55,177 nt of DNA from Bifidobacterium sp. Its GTDB lineage: Bacteria > Actinomycetota > Actinomycetes > Actinomycetales > Bifidobacteriaceae. Position 1 is the stretch's first letter, and each line of letters opens with the position of its first letter. Of the stretch, positions 17,521 through 26,594 are shown in pieces. The DNA is taken from assembly GCA_022649135.1 (NCBI GenBank), contig JALCNP010000017.1, forward strand, positions 1 to 55,177, in the 5' to 3' direction. Position numbers and translations under genes: made by a program. The notes beneath the pieces were generated by a model. It did no database searches. It worked only from the letters and a program-made list of their open reading frames with translations, and was not told the DNA's origin.

Positions 17521-18480
17521 TCAGACCTTTTCCCTGCTGCCGAAGAACTTCAGTTGGATAAACGCGATAATCGCGAGGACGAGGAAGAACAGAACCGCGT
17601 TGGCCGTCTGATAGGCGTATTCGCCGCCGGTAAGGCCGCCCTTCCATATGAGGTAGGTCACCGTTTCGGTGGAGGAGTTCGGCCCGCCGTCCGTCAGCGC
17701 GACGACCTGATCGAATGTTCCCAGGGCGTTCTTCATGGACAGCACCAGATTGATGGTGAAGAACGGGCCGATAAGGGGGAAGGTGATCCTCCAGAAGTTC
17801 TGCCAGGGGTTGACGCCATCGATCGCGGCCGCCTCGTAGATCTGCGCATCGATGGTCTGCAGACCGGCCAGATAGATCAGCACCGAATAGGCCACCGCCT
17901 GCCAGACCGCAAGGAAGACGATCGGAACCCAGGAATACCGTTCGCTCGTCAGCAGCGATTGGGAGAGCCAGCCGATTCCCAGGGCCTTGCCCGCAGCCGG
18001 GATCGGCGTCATGAACATGTATTTGAACACATAGCCGATCACCAGCACGGACAGCGTGTAGGGAATGAAATAGATCGCCCGGAAACCGTTCCTGAAGAAG
18101 ATCCGGCCGTTGAGCGCGACGGCGAGGAACATGCTGATGACGTTCACCAGAATCGTGATCACAATCGCGATGAAGAACGAGAACAGATACGCATGGCCCA
18201 CACGCTCATCCTGGAAAAGGGCCGTATAGTTTTTCAGACCGATCCACGAGAAATCGCCGTAGCCCTGCGAGTTCGTGAAGGAGTAGGCGATTCCCTGGGC
18301 GAAGGGGACATAGAGGAAAACGGCGAACACCACCGCGGCGGGAACCACCATCCAGTAGTATGCGCGGTCCACCCTGCGTCTTGACGGGGACGATCCGCGT
18401 CTGCCGCGGCGTTCGCCCCGCTTGGCGGTCATATGCGTCGGCGCAGCGGCGCCGACCTGGGAACGAGATATTGACATCAT
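17521..18480 (-). CDS. Sugar ABC transporter permease, MalF type, cassette 2
   Basis: A 319-residue membrane subunit. The first ~40 residues are a basic cytoplasmic tail, followed by about six hydrophobic segments. The EAA loop is YEAAAIDGVNPWQNFWRITF. The start at 18480 is chosen because AGTAGGGGG lies a few bases upstream; a second Met follows directly. It begins 10 bp after the binding-protein stop, so the genes are tightly linked. Confidence 0.92.
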   Translation of the reverse strand: MMSISRSQVGAAAPTHMTAKRGERRGRRGSSPSRRRVDRAYYWMVVPAAVVFAVFLYVPFAQGIAYSFTNSQGYGDFSWIGLKNYTALFQDERVGHAYLFSFFIAIVITILVNVISMFLAVALNGRIFFRNGFRAIYFIPYTLSVLVIGYVFKYMFMTPIPAAGKALGIGWLSQSLLTSERYSWVPIVFLAVWQAVAYSVLIYLAGLQTIDAQIYEAAAIDGVNPWQNFWRITFPLIGPFFTINLVLSMKNALGTFDQVVALTDGGPNSSTETVTYLIWKGGLTGGEYAYQTANAVLFFLVLAIIAFIQLKFFGSREKV

Positions 18481-18490
18481 GATTTTCCCC

Positions 18491-19783
18491 CTACTCATTG
18501 TTGACGGTTCGGGCCTGGACCTTGTTCCACTCCATCTGCATGGAATTGGTGAACCGGGCGACGTTGCCACTGGAGACCATCGTCTGCAGATAGCCTCCGA
18601 TGTTGATGGAGGGCGGGATGTAGTGGTCGCAGAAATCGGCGAGCCTGTTCGCCTTGAAGAACGGTTCGAGCCCCTCCAGCGCCGTGTTCCCGAAATACGT
18701 CTCCCTCAGCGGGCTTATCGCGGACTGGGCTTTGGCATAATAGTCAAGCTGCTTCTTGCGCATGAGGAAGTCGATGAATGTACGGGCCTGCTGAGGATGC
18801 CTGGTCTTGGCACCCATGGCAAGCAGCAGATCGTCCCCGGCGACAAGCACCTGAGCGCTCGGGTTATCGGTCGCGGGCATCTGCGCGAAGCCGAGATCGG
18901 CATGGGGGTTGATGATGGTGATCTGCGGTATGGCATACGTTCCCAGCGGCAGGATGGCGGACCGCCCCTGGGCGAATTCCTGTGTTCCCTCCTGGTAGGT
19001 GATCCCGGTGTTGCCGGTCGCATACGAATACAGCTGTATCTCCTTGCGGGCGGCCTGAGTCCATATCGAGGCGAAGCTGGTCCCGCCCTGCCTGAGCCGC
19101 GTGTATTCGCTTTCAGGAACCAGAGTGCCCGCAAGCGAGGCCAGCGGCGCCTGGGTGGTCCACGCATCCGCATATGTCGCCTGAACGGGGTTGATGCCCC
19201 TGTCCTTGAATGTGCGCAGCATCGAGATGAAACCGCTCCAGGTCGTGGGGGGATTGTCGGGGTCGACGCCCGCCTGGCGCCATACCGTCTTGTTGTAGAT
19301 GTATCCCGAGGCGTTGCCGGAAAAGGGCAGCCCGTACAGCCGCTTCTTGGAACGATCCGTTGTCTGCACAAGGTTCCGTGCGATTCTCACCATTCCCGGG
19401 TTGAGCTTCGCCGCGAGGGGGTCGTCGGTGAAATCGTGAAACACCCCCGATGCCGCGAACATGCCGAAGTTGATGTCTCCATTGATGCTGATGACATCCG
19501 GGGCGCGATTCTTCACCAACCGCGTGCGCAGATCCGTCTGTGGGCTTGCCGAATTGTTGACGTTGACATGAATGGTCGGGTTCTCCTTTTCGAACTCGGC
19601 GACCATCGTCTTGAACTGGTCGGCGGCTTCGGACTTGCTCTGGAAAAAATCAATCGTCACCACCTGCGACGCGGACACGCCACAGCCCGCGAGCGCACCG
19701 ACGACCGCGAATGCGCACATCGTGGCCATGATTCGTGCAAGCGCTCGCGGAAGTCCCGTTCGCATCTGAGGGTTCGCCTTCAT
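18491..19783 (-). CDS. Extracellular sugar-binding lipoprotein, cassette 2
   Basis: The binding component (430 residues) of the second importer. The N-terminus has a lipoprotein signal with lipobox ALAGC (cysteine at about residue 33). Family 1 binding-protein features include [17 protein letters not shown] near the mature start, [16 protein letters not shown] and [13 protein letters not shown]. The start at 19783 follows AAGGAG at correct spacing; upstream in-frame Met codons lack a site. It is the first gene of the cassette, divergent from the ROK regulator. Its ligand is probably an alpha-glucoside, inferred from the linked GH13 gene. Confidence 0.9.
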   Translation of the reverse strand: MKANPQMRTGLPRALARIMATMCAFAVVGALAGCGVSASQVVTIDFFQSKSEAADQFKTMVAEFEKENPTIHVNVNNSASPQTDLRTRLVKNRAPDVISINGDINFGMFAASGVFHDFTDDPLAAKLNPGMVRIARNLVQTTDRSKKRLYGLPFSGNASGYIYNKTVWRQAGVDPDNPPTTWSGFISMLRTFKDRGINPVQATYADAWTTQAPLASLAGTLVPESEYTRLRQGGTSFASIWTQAARKEIQLYSYATGNTGITYQEGTQEFAQGRSAILPLGTYAIPQITIINPHADLGFAQMPATDNPSAQVLVAGDDLLLAMGAKTRHPQQARTFIDFLMRKKQLDYYAKAQSAISPLRETYFGNTALEGLEPFFKANRLADFCDHYIPPSINIGGYLQTMVSSGNVARFTNSMQMEWNKVQARTVNNE

Positions 19784-19891
19784 ATGCGGCTCCTTCCATC
19801 GTCGACCGGGCATCGTCGCCCAGGTCATTGATGGGCAACACGATACGCGGCGCATGATTTCATTCCCACCCGGCGCGGTCCGCTCCGTCGC

Positions 19892-19933
19892 GGAAAGTAA
19901 TAGACGGGTAATTTTATTATTTAGGAAAGTAAT
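19892..19933. promoter_or_regulatory. Direct-repeat operator candidate in the cassette-2/ROK gap
   Basis: GGAAAGTAAT occurs at 19892-19901 and again at 19924-19933, exactly 32 bp (about three helical turns) apart, in an AT-rich stretch between the divergent genes. This spacing places both copies on one DNA face. It is a good candidate for the binding site of the adjacent ROK regulator. Confidence 0.55.
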
Positions 19934-19951
19934 TCAATGAAGGAGAACAGC

Positions 19952-21169
19952 ATGCACACGACACGTCCTTCGTCTCCTCGGTCCGAGGACCCCCTGTGGT
20001 TTACCGGCTCCGAACAAACGCACCGCGTGGCGCAGGCCATCGCACAGTATGGGCCCATAGCCCGCACGACGCTGTCCCGGCTGCTCGACCTGTCACAGGG
20101 CGCCGTATCCCGAATCACCAGCGACCTGCTGTACGCCAGGGTCGTCGAGGAGATGGACCGCCCGGACGATGCCGCACACGCGGGAAAGCTCCCCGAGACG
20201 TTCGTCGACCGATCACGGTCCAGCCAACGCGGAAGACCGCAGACCGCACTCAGGCTGCGGGCGGGGCAACGGTCGTTCGTCGGGATCAACATCCACGGCA
20301 CGGATGTCAGCGTCATCGCGACGGATGCCCTGTGCCGGCCTATCAGCCCCTGCATCACCGCGGCGCTGCCGTCGACCGACCCCCGTGAGATCGCGGCCCG
20401 CATCGGCGATCTCGTCCGAGACACGGCCGGACGGCTCGAACCTCGGCCGGTCAGCGCGGGAATCTGCCTGGGAGGCCATGTCCAAGGACACCGGAATGTG
20501 ACCTATGCGCCCTTCCTGCATTGGGACAGACCTCTTGATTTCGCAAGCCTGCTCGAGGCCGAGTGCGGCCTGCCCTGCTCGGTGTTCAACGATCTGGACT
20601 CCCTGCTGCAGTACGAGGCCTGGTTCGGGGACGGTGTCGGAATCGCACGGTTCGCCGTTCTGACGATAGGCGTCGGCGTGGGCTATTCCCTGCTCGATCA
20701 GGGCAGGCCGGTCGACTATCCCGACAAAAGCTACGGTCTTGCGGGCCACATCCTCGTCGATCCCGAAGGCCCACGGTGCTACATGGGCCACGCCGGCTGC
20801 TCCCAGTGCCTGACCACCGACTCCCTCGCGGGGGAGTACTCGTCGCTGATCGGCAGGGCATCCACTTTCGAGGAATTCGCGGCCGCCGCTCAATCAGGCA
20901 ACGCACAGGCACGTCAGCTTGTCAACAAGCTGTGCTTCCGCCTCGGGGTGCTGACGGCGACCATCGCGAATCTGGCCATGGTCTCCACGATTCTGATATG
21001 CGGTGAATCGTCCTACCTCGCACGCATGAACACCGAATCCATCCGCAGCGGAATCAACTGGTTCCGCCACAGCCAATCCTCCGCGGTGAACTTTGACATT
21101 GTGGATTTCTCCTGGGAGCTATGGGCGAAGAACGCGGCGGCCCGAGCGATCATCCGCTATATCGGGTAG
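19952..21169 (+). CDS. ROK-family transcriptional regulator
   Basis: A 405-residue repressor of the NagC/XylR type. Residues about 20-75 form a winged helix-turn-helix (RVAQAIAQYGPIARTTLSRLLDLSQGAVSRITSDL). The remainder is a ROK sugar-kinase-like effector domain. The zinc-binding signature reads CYMGHAGCSQC, close to the family's C-x-C-G-x-x-G-C-x-E pattern but with Tyr-Met-Gly in the first part and Gln for Glu. It is therefore probably a regulator rather than an active kinase. The start at 19952 is preceded by AAGGAG; an upstream ATG overlaps that site. It is divergent from the cassette-2 operon, which it likely controls. Its end overlaps the convergent tadA gene by 20 bp. Confidence 0.9.
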   Translation: MHTTRPSSPRSEDPLWFTGSEQTHRVAQAIAQYGPIARTTLSRLLDLSQGAVSRITSDLLYARVVEEMDRPDDAAHAGKLPETFVDRSRSSQRGRPQTALRLRAGQRSFVGINIHGTDVSVIATDALCRPISPCITAALPSTDPREIAARIGDLVRDTAGRLEPRPVSAGICLGGHVQGHRNVTYAPFLHWDRPLDFASLLEAECGLPCSVFNDLDSLLQYEAWFGDGVGIARFAVLTIGVGVGYSLLDQGRPVDYPDKSYGLAGHILVDPEGPRCYMGHAGCSQCLTTDSLAGEYSSLIGRASTFEEFAAAAQSGNAQARQLVNKLCFRLGVLTATIANLAMVSTILICGESSYLARMNTESIRSGINWFRHSQSSAVNFDIVDFSWELWAKNAAARAIIRYIG

Positions 21170-21665
21170 CGTGCGCCGAACCGGGAATGCGCCCGCGACC
21201 GAACGGCCCCTCACGCCTTCGCAGGAAGAAGTCGCCCAAAACGCGAGCACATTCGTCCTCCATGACTCCACCCACCACCTGCGGCTTGTGCCCGACATGA
21301 GGATCGCGCAGAATGTCCCACACCGAACCGCATGCCCCCAGCTTCGCATCCCACGCCCCGAAGACGACGCAGCCGATGTGCGTCTCAAGGATCGCGCCCG
21401 CGCACATCGGGCAAGGCTCCAGCGTCACGACAAGCGTGCACCCGTCGAGGTTCCACGAACCACGATCGGCGCAATGAGCGGCATCCCTCATCGCTTCGAT
21501 TTCGGCGTGGGCAAGGGGGTCGGCACGCGATTCGCGGAGATTGCGTCCGCGCCCCACGATTGCGCCGCCCGCATCAAGCAGCACGGCCCCGACCGGCACC
21601 TCTCCCTCCTCGGCGGACCAACGGGCAAGCCGCAAAGCCTCTTTCATCGCATCCTGTCGTGTCAT
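21150..21665 (-). CDS. tadA: tRNA-specific adenosine deaminase
   Basis: Deaminates adenosine-34 to inosine in tRNA-Arg(ACG), needed for decoding CGN codons. 171 residues. Cytidine-deaminase fold motifs are H53-A-E55 (zinc ligand and catalytic glutamate) and PCPMC with zinc cysteines C85 and C88. The sequence MCAGAILETHIGCVVFGAWD is characteristic of TadA rather than of CMP deaminases. The 3' end overlaps the convergent ROK gene, an arrangement open to antisense interference. Confidence 0.93.
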   Translation of the reverse strand: MTRQDAMKEALRLARWSAEEGEVPVGAVLLDAGGAIVGRGRNLRESRADPLAHAEIEAMRDAAHCADRGSWNLDGCTLVVTLEPCPMCAGAILETHIGCVVFGAWDAKLGACGSVWDILRDPHVGHKPQVVGGVMEDECARVLGDFFLRRREGPFGRGRIPGSAHATRYSG

Positions 21666-21865
21666 GGCTTCAGTCTATTGCACCCGGCCCCTCAGGACGT
21701 CCACGCCATGCGAGGACCCGAACGCACCCCGTCCGGACGCCGACACGAGCGCATGCACGCCGCCTGTGCCGCACGATGCGGGGGAATCTAGCCGCGGGCG
21801 TAACACACCGTCCGCATCGCCCCCATATAATCGACAATGGGAAAGAGGCGGCAGGGAGGTGATTC

Positions 21866-23941
21866 GTGGCAGTTTTCGCACTTATTCTGTGCATTGTGGG
21901 AGCTGTCGTGCTCTCATCGTTCATCAGCAGGTTCATCGCGAAGATCTCCACTCCCCTCGTTCAAATTGCGCTGGGCGCATTGGCCACTCAGCTTCCCTTC
22001 TTCCCCAAGGTGCATCTTGACCCCCAGCTGTTCATGGTGCTGTTCATCGCACCGCTGCTCTATCTGGAGGCGCACGAGATCGACAAGCCCTCGCTTCTGC
22101 GCTCATTGAGGGTCTCCCTGTCGCTGGCCATCGGACTGGCGCTGGCGACGATGCTGGCCGTAGGCTTCGCCCTCCCCTACGTCTGGCCTGCGGTATCGCT
22201 TGCAGCGGCAATGGCGCTGGGTGCCGCCCTGGGGCCGACGGACGCGGTGGCCGTCTCCTCGCTGAGCAACGACGCGGCCCTCACGGTTCGTCAGCGAGGA
22301 GTGCTGCAGGGCGAGTCCCTGTTCAACGACGCCTCCGGCATCGTCGGCTTCCAGTTCGCGATTCTTGCGGCAAGCACAGGGACGTTCGCCGTCGGGCACG
22401 CGGCGGGGGAGTTCCTTCTCTCGTTCGTCGGAGGTGCGGCTGTCGGCATTGCCGCGGGACTCGGCACGAACTGGATGTTCGAAACCTTCCGGTCCATGGG
22501 ATGGGAGACAACCACCACGCGCATTCTCATGGAGCTCTTTCTTCCTTTCCTCGTCTACCTGGGCGCCGAGGACATCGCCCATGTCTCCGGAATTCTCTCG
22601 GTTGTGGCATGCGGGCTGTTCACACGTTTCGACAAGACGGGCATAGGCCCCAATGTGGCACGAACGAATATCGTCTCCACCAGCGTATGGGCGGTGCTGT
22701 CCTTCAGCCTGAACGGCTCCGTGTTCATCTTGCTCGGCATGCAGCTTCCGGACACCGTCCGCGCAAGCTGGAACGGATCGCCGCAAAACAACACCATGCT
22801 GTTGGGGATCATTCTCCTGGTGTCGCTCGTGGTCATCGCGATGCGTTTCCTCTGGGTCACCCTCATGCTTCGATTCACGAAGGACCAGAAAACCCACCGT
22901 CTGAGAAGAATGAACGCGCAACGATGGCGGTCTGCGGCAATCATGACGTTCGGGGGACCCAAAGGGACCATCACCCTGTCGCTGATGTTCACCATCCCCT
23001 ACGTCGTCAATTCGGGAGATCCCTTCCCCGTACGAGACGAACTTGTCTTCATCGCCTCGGGGGTCATCATCGTCACCCTGCTGCTCGCGAATTTCGTCCT
23101 GCCGATTCTGGCTCCGAACGACAAGGCGGACACCTCCACCGAGCTGGGCGAAATCACCATAGACATACTCCGTCAGACGGTGGAGGAACTCACCGGCCGC
23201 GTGACACCCGACAACCGCCGCGCCGTGCTTCGGGTCATAGGCTCATACACGAAGCGCATAAGCCGGCTTAACCAACGAATCGGGGAGTTCGACCCCCAGG
23301 GGCTCGAGCAGCTGCAGATAGAGGCCCTCCACTGGGAGAAGGACTACATCAAGGAACGTCTCACGCAGGCCAAGGCCAACACCACCTGCGGCAAAGGCGA
23401 ACGCGAACTGCAGATCGAGGCATGCGAACGGCTGCTTGACCACATCATGACCACGCTGCGCCACGCGGCGGGGAGCGGGTCGAACGGCCCGACGGTATCC
23501 CAGATACGAGGACGCCTGCGGGCGATGGAGCGGAGCGTCACCATCATCGCCAGACGCATCAGCAGCAAGGTGCTGCGCACGGCCCCCCTCGTGAGCGAAA
23601 AGGAGATCTACTCCTACATGCGCCGCGTCCAGCTCGGGGCGATAGAGCATGTCATCGACCGCCTCTATGAGGAGATGGGCGGGGGAACCTACAACACGGA
23701 GCAATGCTCGACACTTCTGCTGGACTATCGACGGGCCGAATCCTCCATGAGGACCCGTCCGACCATCGGGGCCACCACCGAGGCGATCGAGCAGACCGAG
23801 GAGGCGAAACGCGAGGGGTATGCCATCGAGCTGGGCATCATCCAGGACATGCTGGTGAACGGGAACATCACCCGTCCCCAAGCGAAGCAGCTGAGAAGAA
23901 ACGTCCATGTGATGCAGGTCGACGCCAATTCGGACGTATGA
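21866..23941 (+). CDS. Na+/H+ antiporter, CPA1 (NhaP-like) family
   Basis: A 691-residue protein with an N-terminal membrane domain of about 12 segments (residues 1-420) and a long cytoplasmic C-terminal domain (about 425-691) that is charged and probably helical. CPA1 signatures include LGAALGPTDAVAVSS (about 113-127) and GESLFNDASGIVGF (about 150-163), with the ion-binding Asp in the ND pair. It should export Na+ (or K+) in exchange for protons and take part in pH homeostasis. Start is GTG at 21866, preceded by GGAGGTGATT, a near-perfect match to the 16S rRNA 3' end. It appears monocistronic. Confidence 0.9.
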   Translation: MAVFALILCIVGAVVLSSFISRFIAKISTPLVQIALGALATQLPFFPKVHLDPQLFMVLFIAPLLYLEAHEIDKPSLLRSLRVSLSLAIGLALATMLAVGFALPYVWPAVSLAAAMALGAALGPTDAVAVSSLSNDAALTVRQRGVLQGESLFNDASGIVGFQFAILAASTGTFAVGHAAGEFLLSFVGGAAVGIAAGLGTNWMFETFRSMGWETTTTRILMELFLPFLVYLGAEDIAHVSGILSVVACGLFTRFDKTGIGPNVARTNIVSTSVWAVLSFSLNGSVFILLGMQLPDTVRASWNGSPQNNTMLLGIILLVSLVVIAMRFLWVTLMLRFTKDQKTHRLRRMNAQRWRSAAIMTFGGPKGTITLSLMFTIPYVVNSGDPFPVRDELVFIASGVIIVTLLLANFVLPILAPNDKADTSTELGEITIDILRQTVEELTGRVTPDNRRAVLRVIGSYTKRISRLNQRIGEFDPQGLEQLQIEALHWEKDYIKERLTQAKANTTCGKGERELQIEACERLLDHIMTTLRHAAGSGSNGPTVSQIRGRLRAMERSVTIIARRISSKVLRTAPLVSEKEIYSYMRRVQLGAIEHVIDRLYEEMGGGTYNTEQCSTLLLDYRRAESSMRTRPTIGATTEAIEQTEEAKREGYAIELGIIQDMLVNGNITRPQAKQLRRNVHVMQVDANSDV

Positions 23942-23988
23942 ACGACGACGGCCCGCGGCACGTCGTCCCAGACGCCCGCACCGTCACA

Positions 23989-24723
23989 TCACAGCACGCC
24001 GGAGGATATGTTGTTGAGCACGAGCCACTGCCTCAGGTCGCTGAACTCCTCCAGGCTCACGGAATGATCAAGACCGGGATAGCTTTTCGCCGTCAGCCAC
24101 GAGTGCTCGTCCAACCAGGCCGAGGTGGCGAAAAGCTCGTATTTGGGAATTACCGTATCGTTCTTCCCGTAGCCGTAGAACACGGGTATGTCGCGCTCCG
24201 CCAGACGTTCGTCGGCGGGGGCGCTGCCTTTGACCTTGCCGGGTGCGAGAAATCCGGACAGGGAGATCACGGCCCTGTACCGCTCCGGATTGATGCGAAG
24301 CAGATGTATCGCCAGCGCACCCCCCTGGGAGAACCCGATGGGCACGACGGCCCTTTCGGCCGGGATGTTGGCCTCCACCCAGCCGTCGATGGCCGTCGCG
24401 GCGGCAAATATGTCCCTGTCGAGATCGGCGCCGGTCGGCACGCTGTCGTGAAACCAGCTGTATGCCCCCGCTCCGGTATCGCTGAGGGTAAAGGGGGCTC
24501 GCAGCGATGCGAAATCATTGTAGGGGGCCACATATTTCATCATGTCTGCCAGGTCGCGCTCGTTTGACCCCCAGCCATGGATGCAGACGAACATCGGTCT
24601 GCCCGACGAGGTGCGCCCATGCGAACGGGAGTACTCGGCCTGGGTGATGCTCATCGGCTCCCCGAAGCGCCCCGGCACCACGGTTGATTCACGCCCTACT
24701 AGATTCTGCGAAGTATCGCCCAT
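23989..24723 (-). CDS. Carboxylesterase/phospholipase-like alpha/beta hydrolase
   Basis: A serine hydrolase of the small carboxylesterase group. Visible elements are the oxyanion region IHGWGSNERDL, nucleophile elbow GFSQGG, a late YGKNDTVIP with the probable catalytic aspartate, and GLDHSVS with the histidine. No signal peptide. Two starts are possible. At 24723 (245 residues) a TATATT hexamer lies 7 nt upstream and no ribosome site is seen, as for a leaderless mRNA. At 24654 (222 residues) GGGGAG is present but only 3 nt away. I list the longer form. Its substrate is unknown. It is followed downstream by the convergent antiporter gene. Confidence 0.82.
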   Translation of the reverse strand: MGDTSQNLVGRESTVVPGRFGEPMSITQAEYSRSHGRTSSGRPMFVCIHGWGSNERDLADMMKYVAPYNDFASLRAPFTLSDTGAGAYSWFHDSVPTGADLDRDIFAAATAIDGWVEANIPAERAVVPIGFSQGGALAIHLLRINPERYRAVISLSGFLAPGKVKGSAPADERLAERDIPVFYGYGKNDTVIPKYELFATSAWLDEHSWLTAKSYPGLDHSVSLEEFSDLRQWLVLNNISSGVL

Positions 24724-24791
24724 ACTGCACAATATACGCAGGCTGGCGCACATGCGTTCGCACGGCGCGGCACAATGCGCCGAGAAAGCCG

Positions 24792-25586
24792 CTAGTCCAT
24801 CGTCCCCAGTGTGCCTCCCCAGCGCTTCTGCAGGGCGGTCATATCCGATTTCTGACCCACGGCCATCCACCGTTCTCCGACCAGTATGCGCCAATCGCCC
24901 TGGGCCTCGCTGGTCCCGCTGTATTCGGAAACAAGATCCTTGACCTTCGATGCGACCGCGGACTTGTACATGGCCGTGGCCGTCCTGCTGTCGAAGGTCA
25001 CGAACGCTATGCGAGTGGCCTTGCACACCGCCGCCGAGCCCACACCGGGATGATCCGCCGTGCTGATCTCCTGCCAGCCTCCCGAACAGGTTCCCGACCC
25101 CTGCTCGACGTCCTTCTCCATTTTCTCGATGTTCGCTATGGGCGCCTTGTCGACCACAGCGGGCTGGATGATCCCCTGCGGAAAGGTGGACGACACCAGA
25201 ATGGAACCTCCGACCAGCATCAGGGCGCAGATGGCGGCCACGATCGCACCCGAGCCGCTGCTATGTCGGCCGGGCTTCCCTCTCATGGCGACTTTGCATG
25301 TGACGGCGAGCACTATGGCCAGCGCGGCCAGCGCCACCCCAAGCGTGACGAGCACATGCAGGGAGTATCCGTTCAAGGCTTTCCATGCATGGGGGGCAAC
25401 CGCCTTGGCCACCGCCAGGAGAGAGGCGGCCACGGCCAGCAGACCCGACAGCCCCGCACAGCGCCGGGTCCATACGGCCAGTGCACCCGACCGGGAGGAC
25501 GCATCGGGATGGTGTCGCGGACCGGACGGCTGGGAGGTCGTTCCGGCGGGCTGCCTATCGTCGAAAAAGTCGTATTCTTCCTGCAT
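24792..25586 (-). CDS. Uncharacterised membrane protein with extracytoplasmic C-terminal domain
   Basis: A 264-residue protein I cannot assign to a named family. The acidic N-terminus (QEEYDFFDD) is followed by a Pro/Ser/Gly-rich stretch, then three hydrophobic segments (about 44-65, 72-98 and 113-133) and a ~130-residue soluble C-terminal part with two cysteines near KDVEQGSGTCSGG and SAAVCKAT that could form a disulfide outside the cell. The start at 25586 is preceded by AGGGGGAAAC. An attenuator-like element (small frame plus intrinsic terminator) lies about 100-280 bp upstream on the same strand and may control it. Confidence 0.72.
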   Translation of the reverse strand: MQEEYDFFDDRQPAGTTSQPSGPRHHPDASSRSGALAVWTRRCAGLSGLLAVAASLLAVAKAVAPHAWKALNGYSLHVLVTLGVALAALAIVLAVTCKVAMRGKPGRHSSGSGAIVAAICALMLVGGSILVSSTFPQGIIQPAVVDKAPIANIEKMEKDVEQGSGTCSGGWQEISTADHPGVGSAAVCKATRIAFVTFDSRTATAMYKSAVASKVKDLVSEYSGTSEAQGDWRILVGERWMAVGQKSDMTALQKRWGGTLGTMD

Positions 25587-25682
25587 GTTTCCCCCTACCG
25601 TTGTCATCGGGCTGCTCCGTGGCCATGACACCAAGTCTAAACCGCCGAGGCAACAAGAGAACGGACCTGGGGACGCGGAAAG

Positions 25683-25712
25683 AAAAACCCCCGGCGTTAT
25701 TGGCGCCGGGGG
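25683..25712 (-). terminator. Intrinsic terminator reading on the minus strand
   Basis: A 9-bp GC stem (25688-25696 with 25704-25712) with a 7-nt loop. On the minus strand it is followed at once by five T residues and then TCTTTC, a textbook intrinsic terminator. No annotated minus-strand gene ends just before it; it lies about 100 bp upstream of the membrane-protein gene on the same strand, so it may act as an attenuator. Confidence 0.85.
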
Positions 25713-25740
25713 AGAAAGGAGAGAAGAAGAAAGGATTCAA

Positions 25741-25866
25741 TTATCGGGAGCTGCGGCTGCTCCTGATCAGCTCTTGCTGACAATTAATACTTAACCACCC
25801 GTTCCTTGGGGCAAGAATAGTGTTATCTGGTAACTTCCTGAGAATTACGACTTTCCCGCCGCCCAT
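25741..25866 (-). CDS. Candidate 41-residue leader peptide upstream of a terminator
   Basis: A small open frame from ATG 25866 to TAA 25741 ending in [21 protein letters not shown] abuts the ATG too closely for an ideal ribosome site. Its end lies 28 bp before the intrinsic terminator on the same strand. The last part of the frame can also form a stem (GAGCTG with CAGCTC). The arrangement small frame, hairpin, terminator, gene resembles transcription attenuation by translation of a leader. I do not recognise the peptide. The region could instead be a non-coding RNA. Confidence 0.3.
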   Translation of the reverse strand: MGGGKVVILRKLPDNTILAPRNGWLSINCQQELIRSSRSSR

Positions 25867-26012
25867 CCTCTCCCCACCGGCCATCGCACGGTTTTGCCGG
25901 GACGTTTTGTCAGGACGTTTGCCGAAGCGCTAGACTCGTGAAGCATACATGTCTTATATCGATGCCGCACGCGCACGAAGCGCGCACGGCACCCACTCAA
26001 GGAGATAAGCAG

Positions 26013-26594
26013 ATGCTGCTGTCCGATAGGGATATCATCGCGGCCCAGGCCGACGGGCACATCGCACTTGACCCATGGACACCGCAAATGGTGCAGCCAG
26101 CCTCGATCGATGTGCGTCTGGACCGTTTTTTCCGGCTGTTCAACAATCATGCCTACACCTACGTCGACCCCGCTGAGAACCAGGGGGCACTGACCGAGCA
26201 GTTCGAGGTCAAAGCCGACGAGCCGTGGATTCTCCATCCCGGGGAGTTCGCGCTCGGCTCGACATGGGAGCGCATCAGCGTGGATTCCACGATAGCGGCC
26301 AGACTCGAGGGAAAAAGCTCCTTGGGGAGACTGGGGATCCTCACGCATTCGACAGCGGGGTTCATCGATCCGGGGTTCCAGGGACATATCACTTTGGAAC
26401 TCTCCAATGTGAGCACGCTGCCGGTCAAGCTGTGGCCGGGTATGAAAATCGGACAGCTCTGCTTCTTCCAGCTCAGCTCGCCGGCCGCACACCCCTACGG
26501 CACGCAGGGAACGGGATCGCACTACCAGGGACAGCGCGGACCCACACCCTCCCGATCCTATGAGAACTTCTACCGCGCCCGCATCGACAACTAG
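26013..26594 (+). CDS. dcd: dCTP deaminase (possibly bifunctional dCTP deaminase/dUTPase)
   Basis: Deaminates dCTP to dUTP on the route to dTTP; some actinobacterial members also hydrolyse the product to dUMP. 193 residues from the ATG at 26013, which is preceded by AAGGAG at good spacing. The trimeric dUTPase-like fold is marked by [11 protein letters not shown], the catalytic-site segment [12 protein letters not shown], and [15 protein letters not shown]. The C-terminal [14 protein letters not shown] tail is typical. The upstream gap holds a divergent leader element. Confidence 0.95.
   Translation: MLLSDRDIIAAQADGHIALDPWTPQMVQPASIDVRLDRFFRLFNNHAYTYVDPAENQGALTEQFEVKADEPWILHPGEFALGSTWERISVDSTIAARLEGKSSLGRLGILTHSTAGFIDPGFQGHITLELSNVSTLPVKLWPGMKIGQLCFFQLSSPAAHPYGTQGTGSHYQGQRGPTPSRSYENFYRARIDN

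Noticed and set aside
25845..26522. 225-codon minus-strand frame opposite dcd
   Set aside because: It covers the dCTP deaminase on the other strand, shows no family features and has no ribosome site.
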